This document shows, piece after piece, positions 8,137 to 18,186 of a DNA stretch of 64,000 nt; position 1 is the stretch's first letter; the number at the start of each line of letters is the position of its first letter. The notes under the pieces were generated by a model that saw only the letters and a program-made list of their open reading frames with translations, did not search any database and was not told where the DNA came from. The DNA comes from Labedella gwakjiensis (lineage in GTDB: Bacteria; Actinomycetota; Actinomycetes; Actinomycetales; Microbacteriaceae): contig NZ_PYAU01000001.1 of NCBI RefSeq assembly GCF_003014675.1, positions 1 through 64,000 of the forward strand, given 5' to 3'. Made by a program: the position numbers and the translations under genes.

Positions 8137-8151
8137 ATTGACTCGGTCAAT
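8137..8151 (-). promoter_or_regulatory. Perfect inverted repeat in the ndh promoter region (candidate operator)
   Basis: ATTGAC-TCG-GTCAAT is a perfect six-base inverted repeat with a three-base centre, starting 29 bases upstream of the ndh GTG. One half reads TTGACC on the minus strand and could double as a -35 box. The symmetric form suggests a dimeric repressor or activator site. It does not match the Rex consensus TTGTGAA-N4-TTCACAA. Confidence 0.5.
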
Positions 8152-8156
8152 GGGTT

Positions 8157-8183
8157 TTCTGGCAGATGAGGTTCTGGCAGATG
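8157..8183. repeat. Pair of 12-bp direct repeats upstream of ndh
   Basis: ttctggcagatg occurs at 8157-8168 and again at 8172-8183, a 15-base period. They lie next to the ndh-proximal inverted repeat in the 196-bp gap between ndh and the DUF501 gene. Function unknown; they could be a second regulator site or a chance duplication. Confidence 0.6.
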
Positions 8184-8304
8184 GTGATCTTGCAGGCCGC
8201 CCGCGAGCAAGGCCGGGTGGCTCCGACGGCACCGAGCGGGACGAGTCTATCAGCCGCTTTCACAGGTGATTCACTCCCTCATGACCCCCGCGCGGCGACC
8301 GCGA

Positions 8305-8847
8305 TCAGTCGTGGTCCGGCACGGGTTCCTCGATCACGCACTGGCAGCGGGACGGGCTCCACGACGAGCGTTCGAGCGCGAGGTCGCCGATCGGGTTCAC
8401 CCCGGGGCCGGCCGCGAGGGCGTGGGCCGCGAGGGCGTGGAGGCACTTCACGCGTGTCGGCATGCCTCCGGCCGAGAAGTCGGAGATCTCAGGCACCACC
8501 TCGACGGACTCGCGATCGGCGAGGTAGAGCGCGTGCGCCGCGCGGTACTGCCGACCGATCTCGGGCTCCTCGAGGAGAGCGGCGAACTCGGGCATCACCT
8601 GTGTCGCCTCGAGCGCCGACATCGCCGATGTGGCCGCGGGATGCGTCAGGTAGTAGAACGTGGGGAACGGCGTCCCGTCCGGCAGCCGCGGGGCCGTGAT
8701 GACGACCGTCGGACGGCCGCACGCACACCGGGCGGCGATGCCGAGAACTCCGCGCGCCGGACGCCCGAGCTGCTGGCGCAGGACGCGGAGATCGTCGTCC
8801 GTCGCCGGGTCCGCGAAGGAACGAGGGGCAGGCGCGTCGGTCGTCAT
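8305..8847 (-). CDS. DUF501 family protein
   Basis: A 180-residue cytoplasmic protein of the DUF501 family, found in most actinobacteria next to eno and the FtsB-like gene, as here. RQQLGRPARGVLGIAARCAC and PFPTFYYLTHP are the family's conserved segments, and the C-terminal half keeps GGMPTRVKCLHALAAHALA. CAC and CQC pairs at the two ends could bind metal. The ATG at 8847 gives the usual length. The FtsB-like gene ends 59 bp upstream, so the two are probably co-transcribed. No biochemical function is established for the family. Confidence 0.88.
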   Translation of the reverse strand: MTTDAPAPRSFADPATDDDLRVLRQQLGRPARGVLGIAARCACGRPTVVITAPRLPDGTPFPTFYYLTHPAATSAMSALEATQVMPEFAALLEEPEIGRQYRAAHALYLADRESVEVVPEISDFSAGGMPTRVKCLHALAAHALAAGPGVNPIGDLALERSSWSPSRCQCVIEEPVPDHD

Positions 8848-8906
8848 CCTTCGATTATCCCGCAGGACCGCCCCGCGTACGTCGAGCCACGGACGGCCGA
8901 CCGGAT

Positions 8907-9422
8907 CTATCCCTCTGGAGTGGTGACCTCTTCGGCGTACGCAGAACTCAGGAGGGACGCGAGCAGAGCCTCGGTCCAGTCGGTGTCCGTCGTCGTGAGC
9001 TCGTCGCTCACCGGCTCGTCCACATCGGCGAGAGCGGCGGCATCGAGGTCGTTGATGACGAGGAAGCTCACCTCCCCCGGCTTCACATAGAAGAAGCGCT
9101 CGCGCGCCTGGGTCATGATGAACGTCTTGTCGTTCCAACGCTCGCGCTCCGCGGTGAGCCGGTCGACGGTATCCCCGTCCTCCGTCAACTGGGCGTTGAG
9201 ATCGGCGATCTGCTGACGCTGCTCGACGAACGCGGAGATGTTGGGGGCGAGGACGACCACTCCGAGGACGAGCAGACCCATCATCAGGAGCGAGAAGCCC
9301 GAGAACCGGATCCCTCGCAGCCACACGGCACCTGTCGACGTCGATACGGGTACTCGCGGCTCACGCGATGCGGACGACGGTCGTTTCGACGTCGTCTGCG
9401 TGCTCTTCGTGATCTTGGCCAT
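8907..9422 (-). CDS. FtsB/DivIC-type septum formation initiator
   Basis: A 171-residue bitopic membrane protein of the FtsB/DivIC family, part of the FtsQLB divisome subcomplex. A basic, Ser/Thr-rich cytoplasmic tail (about 1-38) is followed by one membrane helix (about 40-62), a coiled coil (QRQQIADLNAQLTEDGDTVD) and the family signature ARERFFYVKPGE. An acidic extension of about 55 residues follows. It lies between eno and DUF501, the usual actinobacterial setting. The GAGAGG directly before the ATG is too close for an ideal ribosome-binding site, so initiation may be weak or slightly displaced. Confidence 0.87.
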   Translation of the reverse strand: MAKITKSTQTTSKRPSSASREPRVPVSTSTGAVWLRGIRFSGFSLLMMGLLVLGVVVLAPNISAFVEQRQQIADLNAQLTEDGDTVDRLTAERERWNDKTFIMTQARERFFYVKPGEVSFLVINDLDAAALADVDEPVSDELTTTDTDWTEALLASLLSSAYAEEVTTPEG

Positions 9423-9544
9423 ACCTCTCGATTCTCGATTGGCGCTCCACCCGATGGAACCTCAGGTGCCCGGGAACGACGGACTCCCCCGGTCCGACAG
9501 CGCGTGAGCGCCGAGTGACCGAGGGAGTCCGGTGGAGACGTCTC

Positions 9545-10876
<1,332 letters not shown>

Positions 10877-10926
10877 TCAGTCTAGCGAGGGCACCGACGG
10901 CGCCCTTGCACGCGTTCAGCGACTGT

Positions 10927-12264
10927 TCATGCAAGCGGGCGGAACTCGAGTCCCGCCGCCGCGAGGTCCCCAGCCGGGTCCTTCGGGATGCTCGCGAAAC
11001 GGCCGAAGCCGTCGGCAGCCACCCGGTCGAGGAGCGCCTTCAGGTTCTTCGTGCGCCGCTCGAACCGGACACGTGTCGCGCCGCCGTCGATGAGTTCCGA
11101 CTTGAGGCGGAGAAGCAGGGAGGGATCCGCGTCGGCATCGTGCACGAGGACGACGGAGCCGCTCGCATCATCTCCGTCGGACGCGACGATGTCGACGATC
11201 CGTTCGAAGCCGATCGAGAACCCGGTCGCCGGGACGTCCTGCCCGAGGAAACGCCCGATCATCCCGTCGTACCGTCCACCGCCGCCGAGCGAGTAACCGA
11301 AGTCCGGGTGCTCGATCTCGAAGATGGGCCCGGTGTAGTAGCCCATTCCGCGCACGAGGAACGGGTCGAAGACGACGAGGTCGCGAGCGAATTGCGGGTC
11401 ACCGGGGGGCGGGTCGTCGATGCGGGACTGCGTCGTCGCCGCGGCGCCGATGGCCACGAGCTGGGATACGACGGCGTCGTCGGCGCCGTCCGGAAGGGCA
11501 CGACGCACCTGGCGTTCCCCGAAGGGCACGAACTCCTTGGTCTGCGGGCGCCGGAAGAAGGACTCGAGGGCCTCGACAGCTGCCGGCGTGACGCCACGGT
11601 CGCGCAGTTCGGCGACCACGCCGTCGTGGCCGATCTTGTCGAGCTTGTCGACCGTGATGAGAACGCCGGCGTGCTCGTCCTCCGCGAAGCCGAAGCCCTC
11701 GAGCATGCCCACGAGGAGGCGCCGGTCGTTGATGCGGATCCGGAAGCCACGGATGCCCAGCTCGCGCAGCGCAGCGGACGTCGCGGAGAGCAGCTCGATC
11801 TCGGCGAGCGGACCGGGTTCCCCGATGATGTCGATGTCGCACTGGACGAACTGGCGGTACCGCCCCTTCTGCGGGCGCTCGGCGCGCCACACCGGCGCGA
11901 CCTGGAGGGACCGGAAGACCGGAGCGATCTCGGCGCGGTGACTCGCGTAGAACCGCGCGAGCGGAACGGTGAGGTCGAAACGCAGCCCGAGATCGGCGAG
12001 CGCGGATGCTCCACCCCCGTCGGCCGCTGCACGCAACGCGTCGGCATCGAGCCCCCGTTTCAGCACGGAGTAGGCGAGCTTCTCGTTGTCTCCGCCGAGG
12101 CCGGAGTGCAGCCGAGCGTGATCCTCCACGACGGGCGTCTCGATCTCGTCGAAGCCGTGAGCGCGGTAGACGCGCCGGATGATGCCCAGCGCCGCCTCCC
12201 GTCGCGCCTTCTCGGCCGGCAGGAAATCGCGCATTCCCCGCGGCGGGGAGATCGGTGAAGCCAT
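10927..12264 (-). CDS. hisS: Histidyl-tRNA synthetase
   Basis: A 445-residue class II aminoacyl-tRNA synthetase that charges tRNA-His. The N-terminal PPRGMRDFLPAEKARREA is typical of HisS; motif 2 is the APVWRAERPQKGRYRQFVQ region, and GLRFDLTVPLARF and GGGGRYDGMIGRF are the histidine-binding and motif 3 elements. A C-terminal anticodon-binding domain covers about residues 335-445. The ATG start at 12264 is supported by conservation of what follows. The divergent ABC transporter begins 102 bp away. Confidence 0.95.
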   Translation of the reverse strand: MASPISPPRGMRDFLPAEKARREAALGIIRRVYRAHGFDEIETPVVEDHARLHSGLGGDNEKLAYSVLKRGLDADALRAAADGGGASALADLGLRFDLTVPLARFYASHRAEIAPVFRSLQVAPVWRAERPQKGRYRQFVQCDIDIIGEPGPLAEIELLSATSAALRELGIRGFRIRINDRRLLVGMLEGFGFAEDEHAGVLITVDKLDKIGHDGVVAELRDRGVTPAAVEALESFFRRPQTKEFVPFGERQVRRALPDGADDAVVSQLVAIGAAATTQSRIDDPPPGDPQFARDLVVFDPFLVRGMGYYTGPIFEIEHPDFGYSLGGGGRYDGMIGRFLGQDVPATGFSIGFERIVDIVASDGDDASGSVVLVHDADADPSLLLRLKSELIDGGATRVRFERRTKNLKALLDRVAADGFGRFASIPKDPAGDLAAAGLEFRPLA

Positions 12265-12366
12265 GCTCCGATTCTGTCATGTGAGCGAACCCCGGACCGT
12301 CGAGCCCACCTGCTACGTTTCCGTGGAGGGGCGACGACCGGCGTCCCCTGACGCCCGGAGGTGCCC

Positions 12367-13377
12367 GTGTCGCAGACGCCCATCGTCTCATCGCCCCCGC
12401 CTGCCGAGGTTCAACAGGGGATCGTCGTGACGGGCCTCCGTCGGTCATTCGGCGACGTCCACGCGGTCCGCGACATGACGTTCGAGGCACGCCCCGGTCG
12501 CGTCACCGCACTGATCGGTCCGAACGGCGCCGGCAAGACGACGCTCCTCCTGATGCTCGCGACCCTGCTCGCACCCGACGCCGGCACCATCAGCGTGGCC
12601 GGCCACGACCCCGTGCGCTCGCCAGCCGACGTGCGCCGCGCGATCGGCTGGATGCCCGACGTCCTCGGATCCTGGAACACGCTCTCCGTGCGCCGCGCGC
12701 TCGAGACGACCGCGCGCCTGTACGGCATGTCGACCCGGCGCGCGGCGGACCGCGCACGGGAACTGATCGGGCTCGTGTCGCTCGAGACCCTCGCGGAGAC
12801 CCCGACCAGGGCACTGTCTCGCGGGCAGAAGCAGCGGCTCTCGCTCGCCCGTGCGCTCGTGCACGATCCCGCGGTGCTCCTGCTCGACGAGCCGGCGTCT
12901 GGGCTCGATCCGGCGGCACGCGTGGCCCTGCGCGAGCTGGTTCGCGGACTCGCTCGCGACGGACGCACCGTCCTCGTGTCGAGCCACGTCCTCTCCGAGC
13001 TCGAGGAGCTCGCCGATGACGCCGTGTACGTCGAAGCCGGCGCGACCGTGAGCGCCGAGCGACTGGCCAGAGCGGCGACGGCCGCGAGACCGTGGCGCAT
13101 TCGAGCGCTCGACCGGGCACTGCTGTCGAACGCCCTGAACGAGTTCGGCATCGATCCCACGACGACCTCCGTGATCGGCGACGCCGTGCTCGTCCCCCTC
13201 TCGTCCGACGAGGACGCGGCGTCGCTCCTCTCCGACCTCGTCAGGCGCGACGTCCGCATCACGACGTTCGCTCCAGCCGTCGGGGACTTCGAGCGCACGT
13301 TCCAGAGCCTCGGCGACGCGACCGACGTCACGACCACCGCCACGACCGACGCCACGACTCCGGGAGACGAACGATGA
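12367..13377 (+). CDS. ABC transporter ATP-binding protein
   Basis: A 336-residue ATPase with one complete nucleotide-binding domain: Walker A GPNGAGKTT, signature LSRGQKQRLSLARAL (the usual LSGGQ is LSRGQ here), Walker B VLLLDEPASGLDP, and the switch histidine in SSHVLSE. A C-terminal region of about 110 residues is typical of DrrA/CcmA-type export or membrane-integrity subunits. I place the start at the GTG at 12367, with GGAGG five bases upstream; the GTG at 12361 sits directly on that same sequence. Its stop overlaps the permease start (ATGA). Substrate unknown. Confidence 0.9.
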   Translation: MSQTPIVSSPPPAEVQQGIVVTGLRRSFGDVHAVRDMTFEARPGRVTALIGPNGAGKTTLLLMLATLLAPDAGTISVAGHDPVRSPADVRRAIGWMPDVLGSWNTLSVRRALETTARLYGMSTRRAADRARELIGLVSLETLAETPTRALSRGQKQRLSLARALVHDPAVLLLDEPASGLDPAARVALRELVRGLARDGRTVLVSSHVLSELEELADDAVYVEAGATVSAERLARAATAARPWRIRALDRALLSNALNEFGIDPTTTSVIGDAVLVPLSSDEDAASLLSDLVRRDVRITTFAPAVGDFERTFQSLGDATDVTTTATTDATTPGDER

Positions 13378-14441
13378 TCCCCTTCGCCCATGGCGTCCGC
13401 GTCGTCGTCGCGCTCGAACTCGCTCAGCGCGTCCGCGGCATCGCCCTCTACGTCCTCCTCGGCCTCTTCACGCTGCTCGTCGCCGTCACCACGGCGCTCC
13501 TCTGGTTGGTGGATTCCGGCACCGACAACGGGGGCTTCCTCTTCTCGACGATCGTCTACTTCGTCCTCCTCCTCGGAACACTTCTCGCACCGGCGCTCAG
13601 CGGCGCCGCGATCAACGGCGACAGGGACGCGGGAACCCTGGCGACGACGCAAGTCACTCTCGTGTCGACGACGCAGATCGTGGTCGGCACGTTCCTCGCC
13701 TCGTGGCTCACGTCGCTCGCGTTCCTGGTGGTGTCGCTGCCCTTCCTGCTCTCGTCCTTCGCTCTCGGATCCGTGCCAGCGCACGCCGTCGTCGCGTCGA
13801 TCCTGGTCCTGCTCGTGGAACTCGCCGTCGTCTCGGCGGTCGGAGTCGGACTGTCCGCGGTCATCACGAGGCCGCTGTTCTCCGTCGCGGCGACCTATCT
13901 CGTGGTCGCAGGTCTGTCGGTCGGCACCCTCATCGCGTTCGGCCTCGCGGGCACGGCCGTCCAGACGGAGGTCCGGTCGACCTACATCGGCATCGACTAC
14001 GAGACCTACCCGGAGGAAGGCTCGACCGAGCCACCCGTGTGCCTTCCCCCGGAGGTGACGACATACCAGACGCCCCGTTACGACCTCGTCTGGGGCATCC
14101 TCGCGGCCAACCCCTACGTCGTACTCGCGGATGCCGCGTCGGGCGAATTCGACGCGGATGGCAACCCGAGCGATCTCTTCAGTCAGTTGGCCGTCGGCGT
14201 CCGGGGCGCGCAGCTCCCTCCCGACACGGAGACGGTCTACGACGAGTGCGAGGACTACGGCAACGGGTACCCGATCGACGACGGCTACCGCACGTCTGAG
14301 GAGATCTGGAACTCGACGACGCCGTCGTGGTTCGTCGGTCTCGCCGCGCACGTCCTGATCGGTGCAGGACTGCTGGCCTGGGGTGTGGCACGCACACGCA
14401 CCCCCGCGAGACGACTGCCTCGTGGGCAGCGCATCGCCTGA
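13374..14441 (+). CDS. ABC transporter permease (ABC-2-like)
   Basis: A 355-residue membrane protein with six predicted helices: one near residue 25, four between about 55 and 190, and a last one near 325. A large loop between helices 5 and 6 (about 200-315) is acidic and contains several cysteines (PPVCLPPE, DECEDYGNGYP), so it is probably on the outer face. NGDRDAGTLATTQVTL is the amphipathic signature seen in ABC-2 permeases. It overlaps the ATPase gene by four bases, so the two form a complete exporter. The substrate cannot be inferred; a DrrAB-like drug or lipid exporter or a membrane-stress system are both possible. Confidence 0.82.
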   Translation: MIPFAHGVRVVVALELAQRVRGIALYVLLGLFTLLVAVTTALLWLVDSGTDNGGFLFSTIVYFVLLLGTLLAPALSGAAINGDRDAGTLATTQVTLVSTTQIVVGTFLASWLTSLAFLVVSLPFLLSSFALGSVPAHAVVASILVLLVELAVVSAVGVGLSAVITRPLFSVAATYLVVAGLSVGTLIAFGLAGTAVQTEVRSTYIGIDYETYPEEGSTEPPVCLPPEVTTYQTPRYDLVWGILAANPYVVLADAASGEFDADGNPSDLFSQLAVGVRGAQLPPDTETVYDECEDYGNGYPIDDGYRTSEEIWNSTTPSWFVGLAAHVLIGAGLLAWGVARTRTPARRLPRGQRIA

Positions 14442-14472
14442 AGGCACGCGGGCCCCGATCGCACCGCGTCCC

Positions 14473-15210
14473 TCAGCGTCGTGACGACTCGGTCGCCCTC
14501 ACCTCGTCCTGCAGCTCGACCGTCGCCCTCCGCAGGGCGCGCTCCGGGTCGAGGCCCGCGCGCGACGCCGCCGCGGTGATCCCGAGGAGGAGGCGGCCGA
14601 GGGTGGCCTCGTCTGTGATCGCACCGGTCGTGCCCGTCGAGGGGGCACCGGGCACGTCGGCATCGGGCACGTCGGCATCGGGCACGTCGGTATAGAGGCC
14701 GGCGCGATCGATGCGCCCGATGGTCTTCGCGGCGAGCGCGAGGGACGGGAGCGACGAGGGGAGCCCATCCATGATGCTCTCTCGGTCCGCCTTCTCCGCA
14801 GCCTTCGCCGCGCTCCACACGCGGAGCACGTCGTCGACGGTGGGAGCCTCCACTCCGGCGAAGACATGCGGGTGGCGACGGATCATCTTGTCGGCAGCCG
14901 AGGCGGCGACGTCCTCGATGCCGAATCCCTCCCCTGGCTCCCGGGCGGCGATGGCCGAGTGGAACACGACCTGGAGCAGGACGTCGGCGAGCTCCTCTCG
15001 CACGTCGTCCGCGATGCCGGACTCGACGGCGTCGACGAGCTCGTAGCTCTCCTCGATGAGGTAGGTGAGCAACGACTCGTGTGTCATCGTCCGGCTCCAG
15101 ACGCAGCGATCGAGGACGTCCTCCATCGCCACGACGAGACGGGACAGTTGCGGGAGGACCGAGGCCGTCGACGCCTCCGACCCGTCCTGGCGAGCGATCC
15201 GGTCGGTCAC
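14473..15210 (-). CDS. mazG: MazG family nucleoside triphosphate pyrophosphohydrolase
   Basis: A 245-residue house-cleaning enzyme that hydrolyses non-canonical NTPs to NMP and PPi. The metal-binding set is clear: EESYE at residues 53-57 and EELAD at 72-76 within one MazG domain (about 25-135). The C-terminal half is degenerate compared with two-domain MazG, as in mycobacteria. A linker at about residues 174-187 repeats DADVP and is encoded by a 15-bp tandem repeat. The GTG start overlaps the stop of the aldehyde dehydrogenase gene by four bases (GTGA), so translation is coupled. Confidence 0.9.
   Translation of the reverse strand: MTDRIARQDGSEASTASVLPQLSRLVVAMEDVLDRCVWSRTMTHESLLTYLIEESYELVDAVESGIADDVREELADVLLQVVFHSAIAAREPGEGFGIEDVAASAADKMIRRHPHVFAGVEAPTVDDVLRVWSAAKAAEKADRESIMDGLPSSLPSLALAAKTIGRIDRAGLYTDVPDADVPDADVPGAPSTGTTGAITDEATLGRLLLGITAAASRAGLDPERALRRATVELQDEVRATESSRR
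14651..14690. repeat. 15-bp tandem repeat inside mazG
   Basis: ggcacgtcggcatcg is repeated at 14651-14665 and 14666-14680 with a ten-base partial copy to 14690. On the coding strand it gives a repeating DADVP peptide in a linker after the MazG catalytic domain. The unit is a multiple of three, so copy number could change without a frameshift. Confidence 0.85.
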
Positions 15211-16613
15211 GAGGGTCTCTTCGCGCCGGTACGGGCGATCACGCGCCTGATGAAACCTTCGCGGCGCGCCGTGAACGGCGGATACACGAGAGCGACGGTG
15301 TCCGGGGAGAGAGGCTTCCTCAGCACGGCCTTCTCATGGGTGAACGTGTCGAAGGAACGCTTGCCGTGGTAGGCGCCGGAGCCGCTCGCGCCGACCCCGC
15401 CGAACGGGAGTCCCGGAACGAGGAGATGCGCGGAGGGCACCCCGATGCCGACGGCACCGGAGGACGTCTCCCGCAGGATCCGTCGTTCGACCTCTCGGGA
15501 GGAACTGAAGACGTAGAGCGCGAGCGGTTTCTCGCGGGAACGGATGACGCGGATGGCCTCGTCGAGGTCCTGGACGTGGACGATCGGCAGGATCGGCCCG
15601 AAGATCTCCTCCTCCATGAGGGCCGAGTCGAGGCGCGTACCGTCCACGACGGTCGGAGCGATGTAGCGCGCGGCTCGATCGACCGTGCCGCCGACCGACA
15701 CGCGCTGCCCCTCGAGCAGCCCGGCGAGCCTCTCCACGTGGCGATCGGCCACGATGCGGCCGTAGTCCGCGCTCGTCGACGGGTCCACTCCGTAGAAGGA
15801 CTCGACGGCTCGGGCGAGCACTCCCGTCAGCCGGGACGCGACGGCTGGAGTGGCGAGGACATAGTCCGGGGCGACGCACGTCTGGCCGGCGTTCATGAAC
15901 TTCCCCCATGCGAGACGCCTCGCGGCCTGTTCGATGTCGACGGTGTCGTCGATCCACACCGGGGACTTCCCGCCGAGTTCGAGCGTCGTGGGCGTCAGGT
16001 TCTCGGCGGCTGCACGCGCGACGATGCGGGCGACGGCACCCCCTCCCGTGAAGAAGATGTGGTCGACGCGCCGGCCGAGCAACGCGGTCGTCGTCTCGGC
16101 GCCGCCCTCGACGACGGCGACCGCTCGCGGGTCCAGGTGTCGAGACACGAGGCGTGCCAGGATGGCGCTCGTCTCCGGAGCGAGCTCGCTCGGCTTGAGC
16201 ACAACGGCGTTCCCCGCGGCGAGAGCACCCACGAGCGGACCGAGGATCAATTGGACGGGATAGTTCCACGGACCGATCACGAGGACGACGCCGAGGGGCT
16301 CAGGGACGACGCGGGCAGAGGCCGGCGCGAGTGTGACGGGGACCGGGACCGGGACGGAGCGCGCCCAGCGTCGGAGGTGGCGGAGGGCATGGTCGACCTC
16401 GGCGACGACGACGCCGATCTCCGAGACCTGAGCCTCCGCTGCGGACTTCCCCAGGTCGAGCGCGAGAGCCTGCTCGAGATCGTGGCCCGACTCGACGAGG
16501 AGACGACGGAGGGCACGCAACTGCGCTCTCCTCCAGGAGAGCGGTTTCGTCAGCCCCGCGTCGAACCCTGCGCGAAGGGTCGCCACCACGTCAGATGGAT
16601 CCGCCGCCGTCAT
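15207..16613 (-). CDS. Aldehyde dehydrogenase family protein
   Basis: A 468-residue NAD(P)-dependent aldehyde dehydrogenase of the class 3-like branch (no long N-terminal arm, hydrophobic C-terminus). [20 protein letters not shown] is the coenzyme-site signature, LELGGKSP carries the general-base glutamate, and [12 protein letters not shown] the catalytic cysteine. The C-terminal [19 protein letters not shown] may be membrane-associating. I use the ATG at 16613, which has GGAGAG upstream; the longer frame would run into the nhaA leader. Likely substrates are medium- or long-chain aldehydes. It is translationally coupled to mazG, so the pair may form a small damage-control operon. Confidence 0.9.
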   Translation of the reverse strand: MTAADPSDVVATLRAGFDAGLTKPLSWRRAQLRALRRLLVESGHDLEQALALDLGKSAAEAQVSEIGVVVAEVDHALRHLRRWARSVPVPVPVTLAPASARVVPEPLGVVLVIGPWNYPVQLILGPLVGALAAGNAVVLKPSELAPETSAILARLVSRHLDPRAVAVVEGGAETTTALLGRRVDHIFFTGGGAVARIVARAAAENLTPTTLELGGKSPVWIDDTVDIEQAARRLAWGKFMNAGQTCVAPDYVLATPAVASRLTGVLARAVESFYGVDPSTSADYGRIVADRHVERLAGLLEGQRVSVGGTVDRAARYIAPTVVDGTRLDSALMEEEIFGPILPIVHVQDLDEAIRVIRSREKPLALYVFSSSREVERRILRETSSGAVGIGVPSAHLLVPGLPFGGVGASGSGAYHGKRSFDTFTHEKAVLRKPLSPDTVALVYPPFTARREGFIRRVIARTGAKRPS

Positions 16614-16755
16614 GATCTCTCCATCCGTCCGCCGTGCCGTCCGGCCAGGATACGCCGGGCCGGACGGTAGAATGGATGCCGGAGAGCCGGGAAGTCTGGT
16701 CGGCCCGCCGCGGATCGCGGCGGTCATTCCCGTTCGCGTACCTCGAAGGACCCCC

Positions 16756-18132
16756 GTGACCGACGACGCCCCTCAGGACAGCACTCCTCTCGACACCCCT
16801 CCCCTGGACCCGACTCCCCCGGTCCGTCGGCGCGTCTTCGGACGTGGCACCTACGGCGAATCCCTCCGCATCGACGAGATCCTCCGCAAGGAGAGCGTCG
16901 GGGGCACCCTCCTGCTCATCGCGGCCGTCGCCGCGCTGATCTGGGCCAATTCGCCCGCGTCCCCCGGCTACTACGCGCTCCGCGACCTCACCTTCGGCTA
17001 CGAGCCGTGGCACCTCGAGTTGAGCATCGGGCACTGGGCGTCCGACGGCCTCCTCGCGATCTTCTTCTTCATCGTCGGCCTCGAGCTCAAGCGCGAGTTC
17101 ATCGCCGGCGACCTCCGCGATCCCAAGACGGCCGTCGTCCCGGTGCTCGCAGCGGTCGGCGGCGTGATCGTTCCGGCTCTCATCTACGCGCTCGTGAACG
17201 CCGGAGACCCCGAGACGGTCAGGGGGTGGGCGATCCCCACCGCGACGGACATCGCCTTCGCCGTCGCCGTCCTCGCCATCATCGGCTCGAAGCTCCCCGC
17301 GGCTCTGCGGATCTTCCTCCTCACCCTCGCTGTCGTCGACGACTTCATCGCCATCGGTATCATCGCGTTCGTGTTCACGGACGACATCGACCTCGTCGCC
17401 CTCGCCCTCGCCGTCGTGCCGATCGCGCTGTTCGGATTCCTCGTCCAGCGGTACCGTCGGTTCTTCGGCGGTCGCATCTGGACGGGGTGGGTGATCCTCG
17501 TGCCGATCGCTTTCGCCGCGTGGGCGCTCGTCCACGCCTCGGGCGTGCACGCCACGATCGCGGGCGTCGCCCTCGCGTTCACCGTCCCCGTCATCCGCAG
17601 CGCGGCGGCGGGGGGACCCGAGGCCGGGCCGGGACTCGCCGAGGTGTTCGAGCACCGCATCCGTCCGATCTCGGCGGGCTTCGCCGTGCCCGTGTTCGCG
17701 TTCTTCGCCGCCGGCGTGACCGTCGTGGGCGACGGGTTCGCCGCTGCGCTCACCGACACGGTGACGATCGGCGTCGTCCTGGGGCTCGTGGTGGGCAAGG
17801 TCATCGGCATCACCGGCGTGACGTGGCTCCTCACGACGCTCACTCGCGCGAGCCTCGACAGCGCCGTCCGGTGGATCGACCTCATCGGGGTCTCCCTCCT
17901 CGCCGGGATCGGCTTCACCGTCTCGCTGCTCGTCGCCGGGCTCACGTTCGGCGAGGGCAGCCCGCACGACGACCACGCGAAGGTGGGCATCCTGCTCGCC
18001 TCGCTCATCGCCGCCCTGCTCGCGACCGTCGTCCTCGGCCTGCGCAATCGGCACTACGCGCGCGTCGCCGCCGAGGAGGCGGAGGACGCCGACGCCGACG
18101 GCATCCCGGACGTGTACCAGCGCGGAAGCTGA
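16756..18132 (+). CDS. nhaA: Na+/H+ antiporter NhaA
   Basis: A 458-residue sodium/proton antiporter with about 12 membrane helices, which exports Na+ in exchange for protons for pH and salt tolerance. [16 protein letters not shown] (helix IV) and [17 protein letters not shown] (helix V, with the paired Asp ion-binding site) are diagnostic, and [15 protein letters not shown] is the conserved cytoplasmic loop. The N-terminal 40 residues are Pro/Thr-rich and not conserved. I use the GTG at 16756, with GAAGGA six bases upstream. A Asp/Glu-rich C-terminal tail ([13 protein letters not shown]) is present. Confidence 0.94.
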   Translation: MTDDAPQDSTPLDTPPLDPTPPVRRRVFGRGTYGESLRIDEILRKESVGGTLLLIAAVAALIWANSPASPGYYALRDLTFGYEPWHLELSIGHWASDGLLAIFFFIVGLELKREFIAGDLRDPKTAVVPVLAAVGGVIVPALIYALVNAGDPETVRGWAIPTATDIAFAVAVLAIIGSKLPAALRIFLLTLAVVDDFIAIGIIAFVFTDDIDLVALALAVVPIALFGFLVQRYRRFFGGRIWTGWVILVPIAFAAWALVHASGVHATIAGVALAFTVPVIRSAAAGGPEAGPGLAEVFEHRIRPISAGFAVPVFAFFAAGVTVVGDGFAAALTDTVTIGVVLGLVVGKVIGITGVTWLLTTLTRASLDSAVRWIDLIGVSLLAGIGFTVSLLVAGLTFGEGSPHDDHAKVGILLASLIAALLATVVLGLRNRHYARVAAEEAEDADADGIPDVYQRGS

Positions 18133-18135
18133 GGC

Positions 18136-18156
18136 GCGCTCGGCCGGTCCGAGCGC
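18136..18156. terminator. Hairpin downstream of nhaA
   Basis: gcgctcgg-ccggt-ccgagcgc is a perfect 8-bp stem with a five-base loop starting four bases past the nhaA stop. It lies between convergent nhaA and mfd (stop at 18187) and could serve both. There is no T-run, as is common for actinobacterial terminators. Confidence 0.6.
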
Positions 18157-18186
18157 CATCGCGTCGCGCGCGTCACGCCGAGCGCC

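Noticed and set aside
6441-8141. Long plus-strand open frame opposite ndh
   Set aside because: Low-complexity Arg/Asp/Val-rich translation, antisense to a complete NADH dehydrogenase.
8137-8151. Rex (NADH sensor) operator at ndh
   Set aside because: The half-site ATTGAC does not match the Rex consensus TTGTGAA.
12411-14447. Long minus-strand frame opposite the ABC transporter
   Set aside because: Shadow of two genes with clear ABC motifs on the plus strand.
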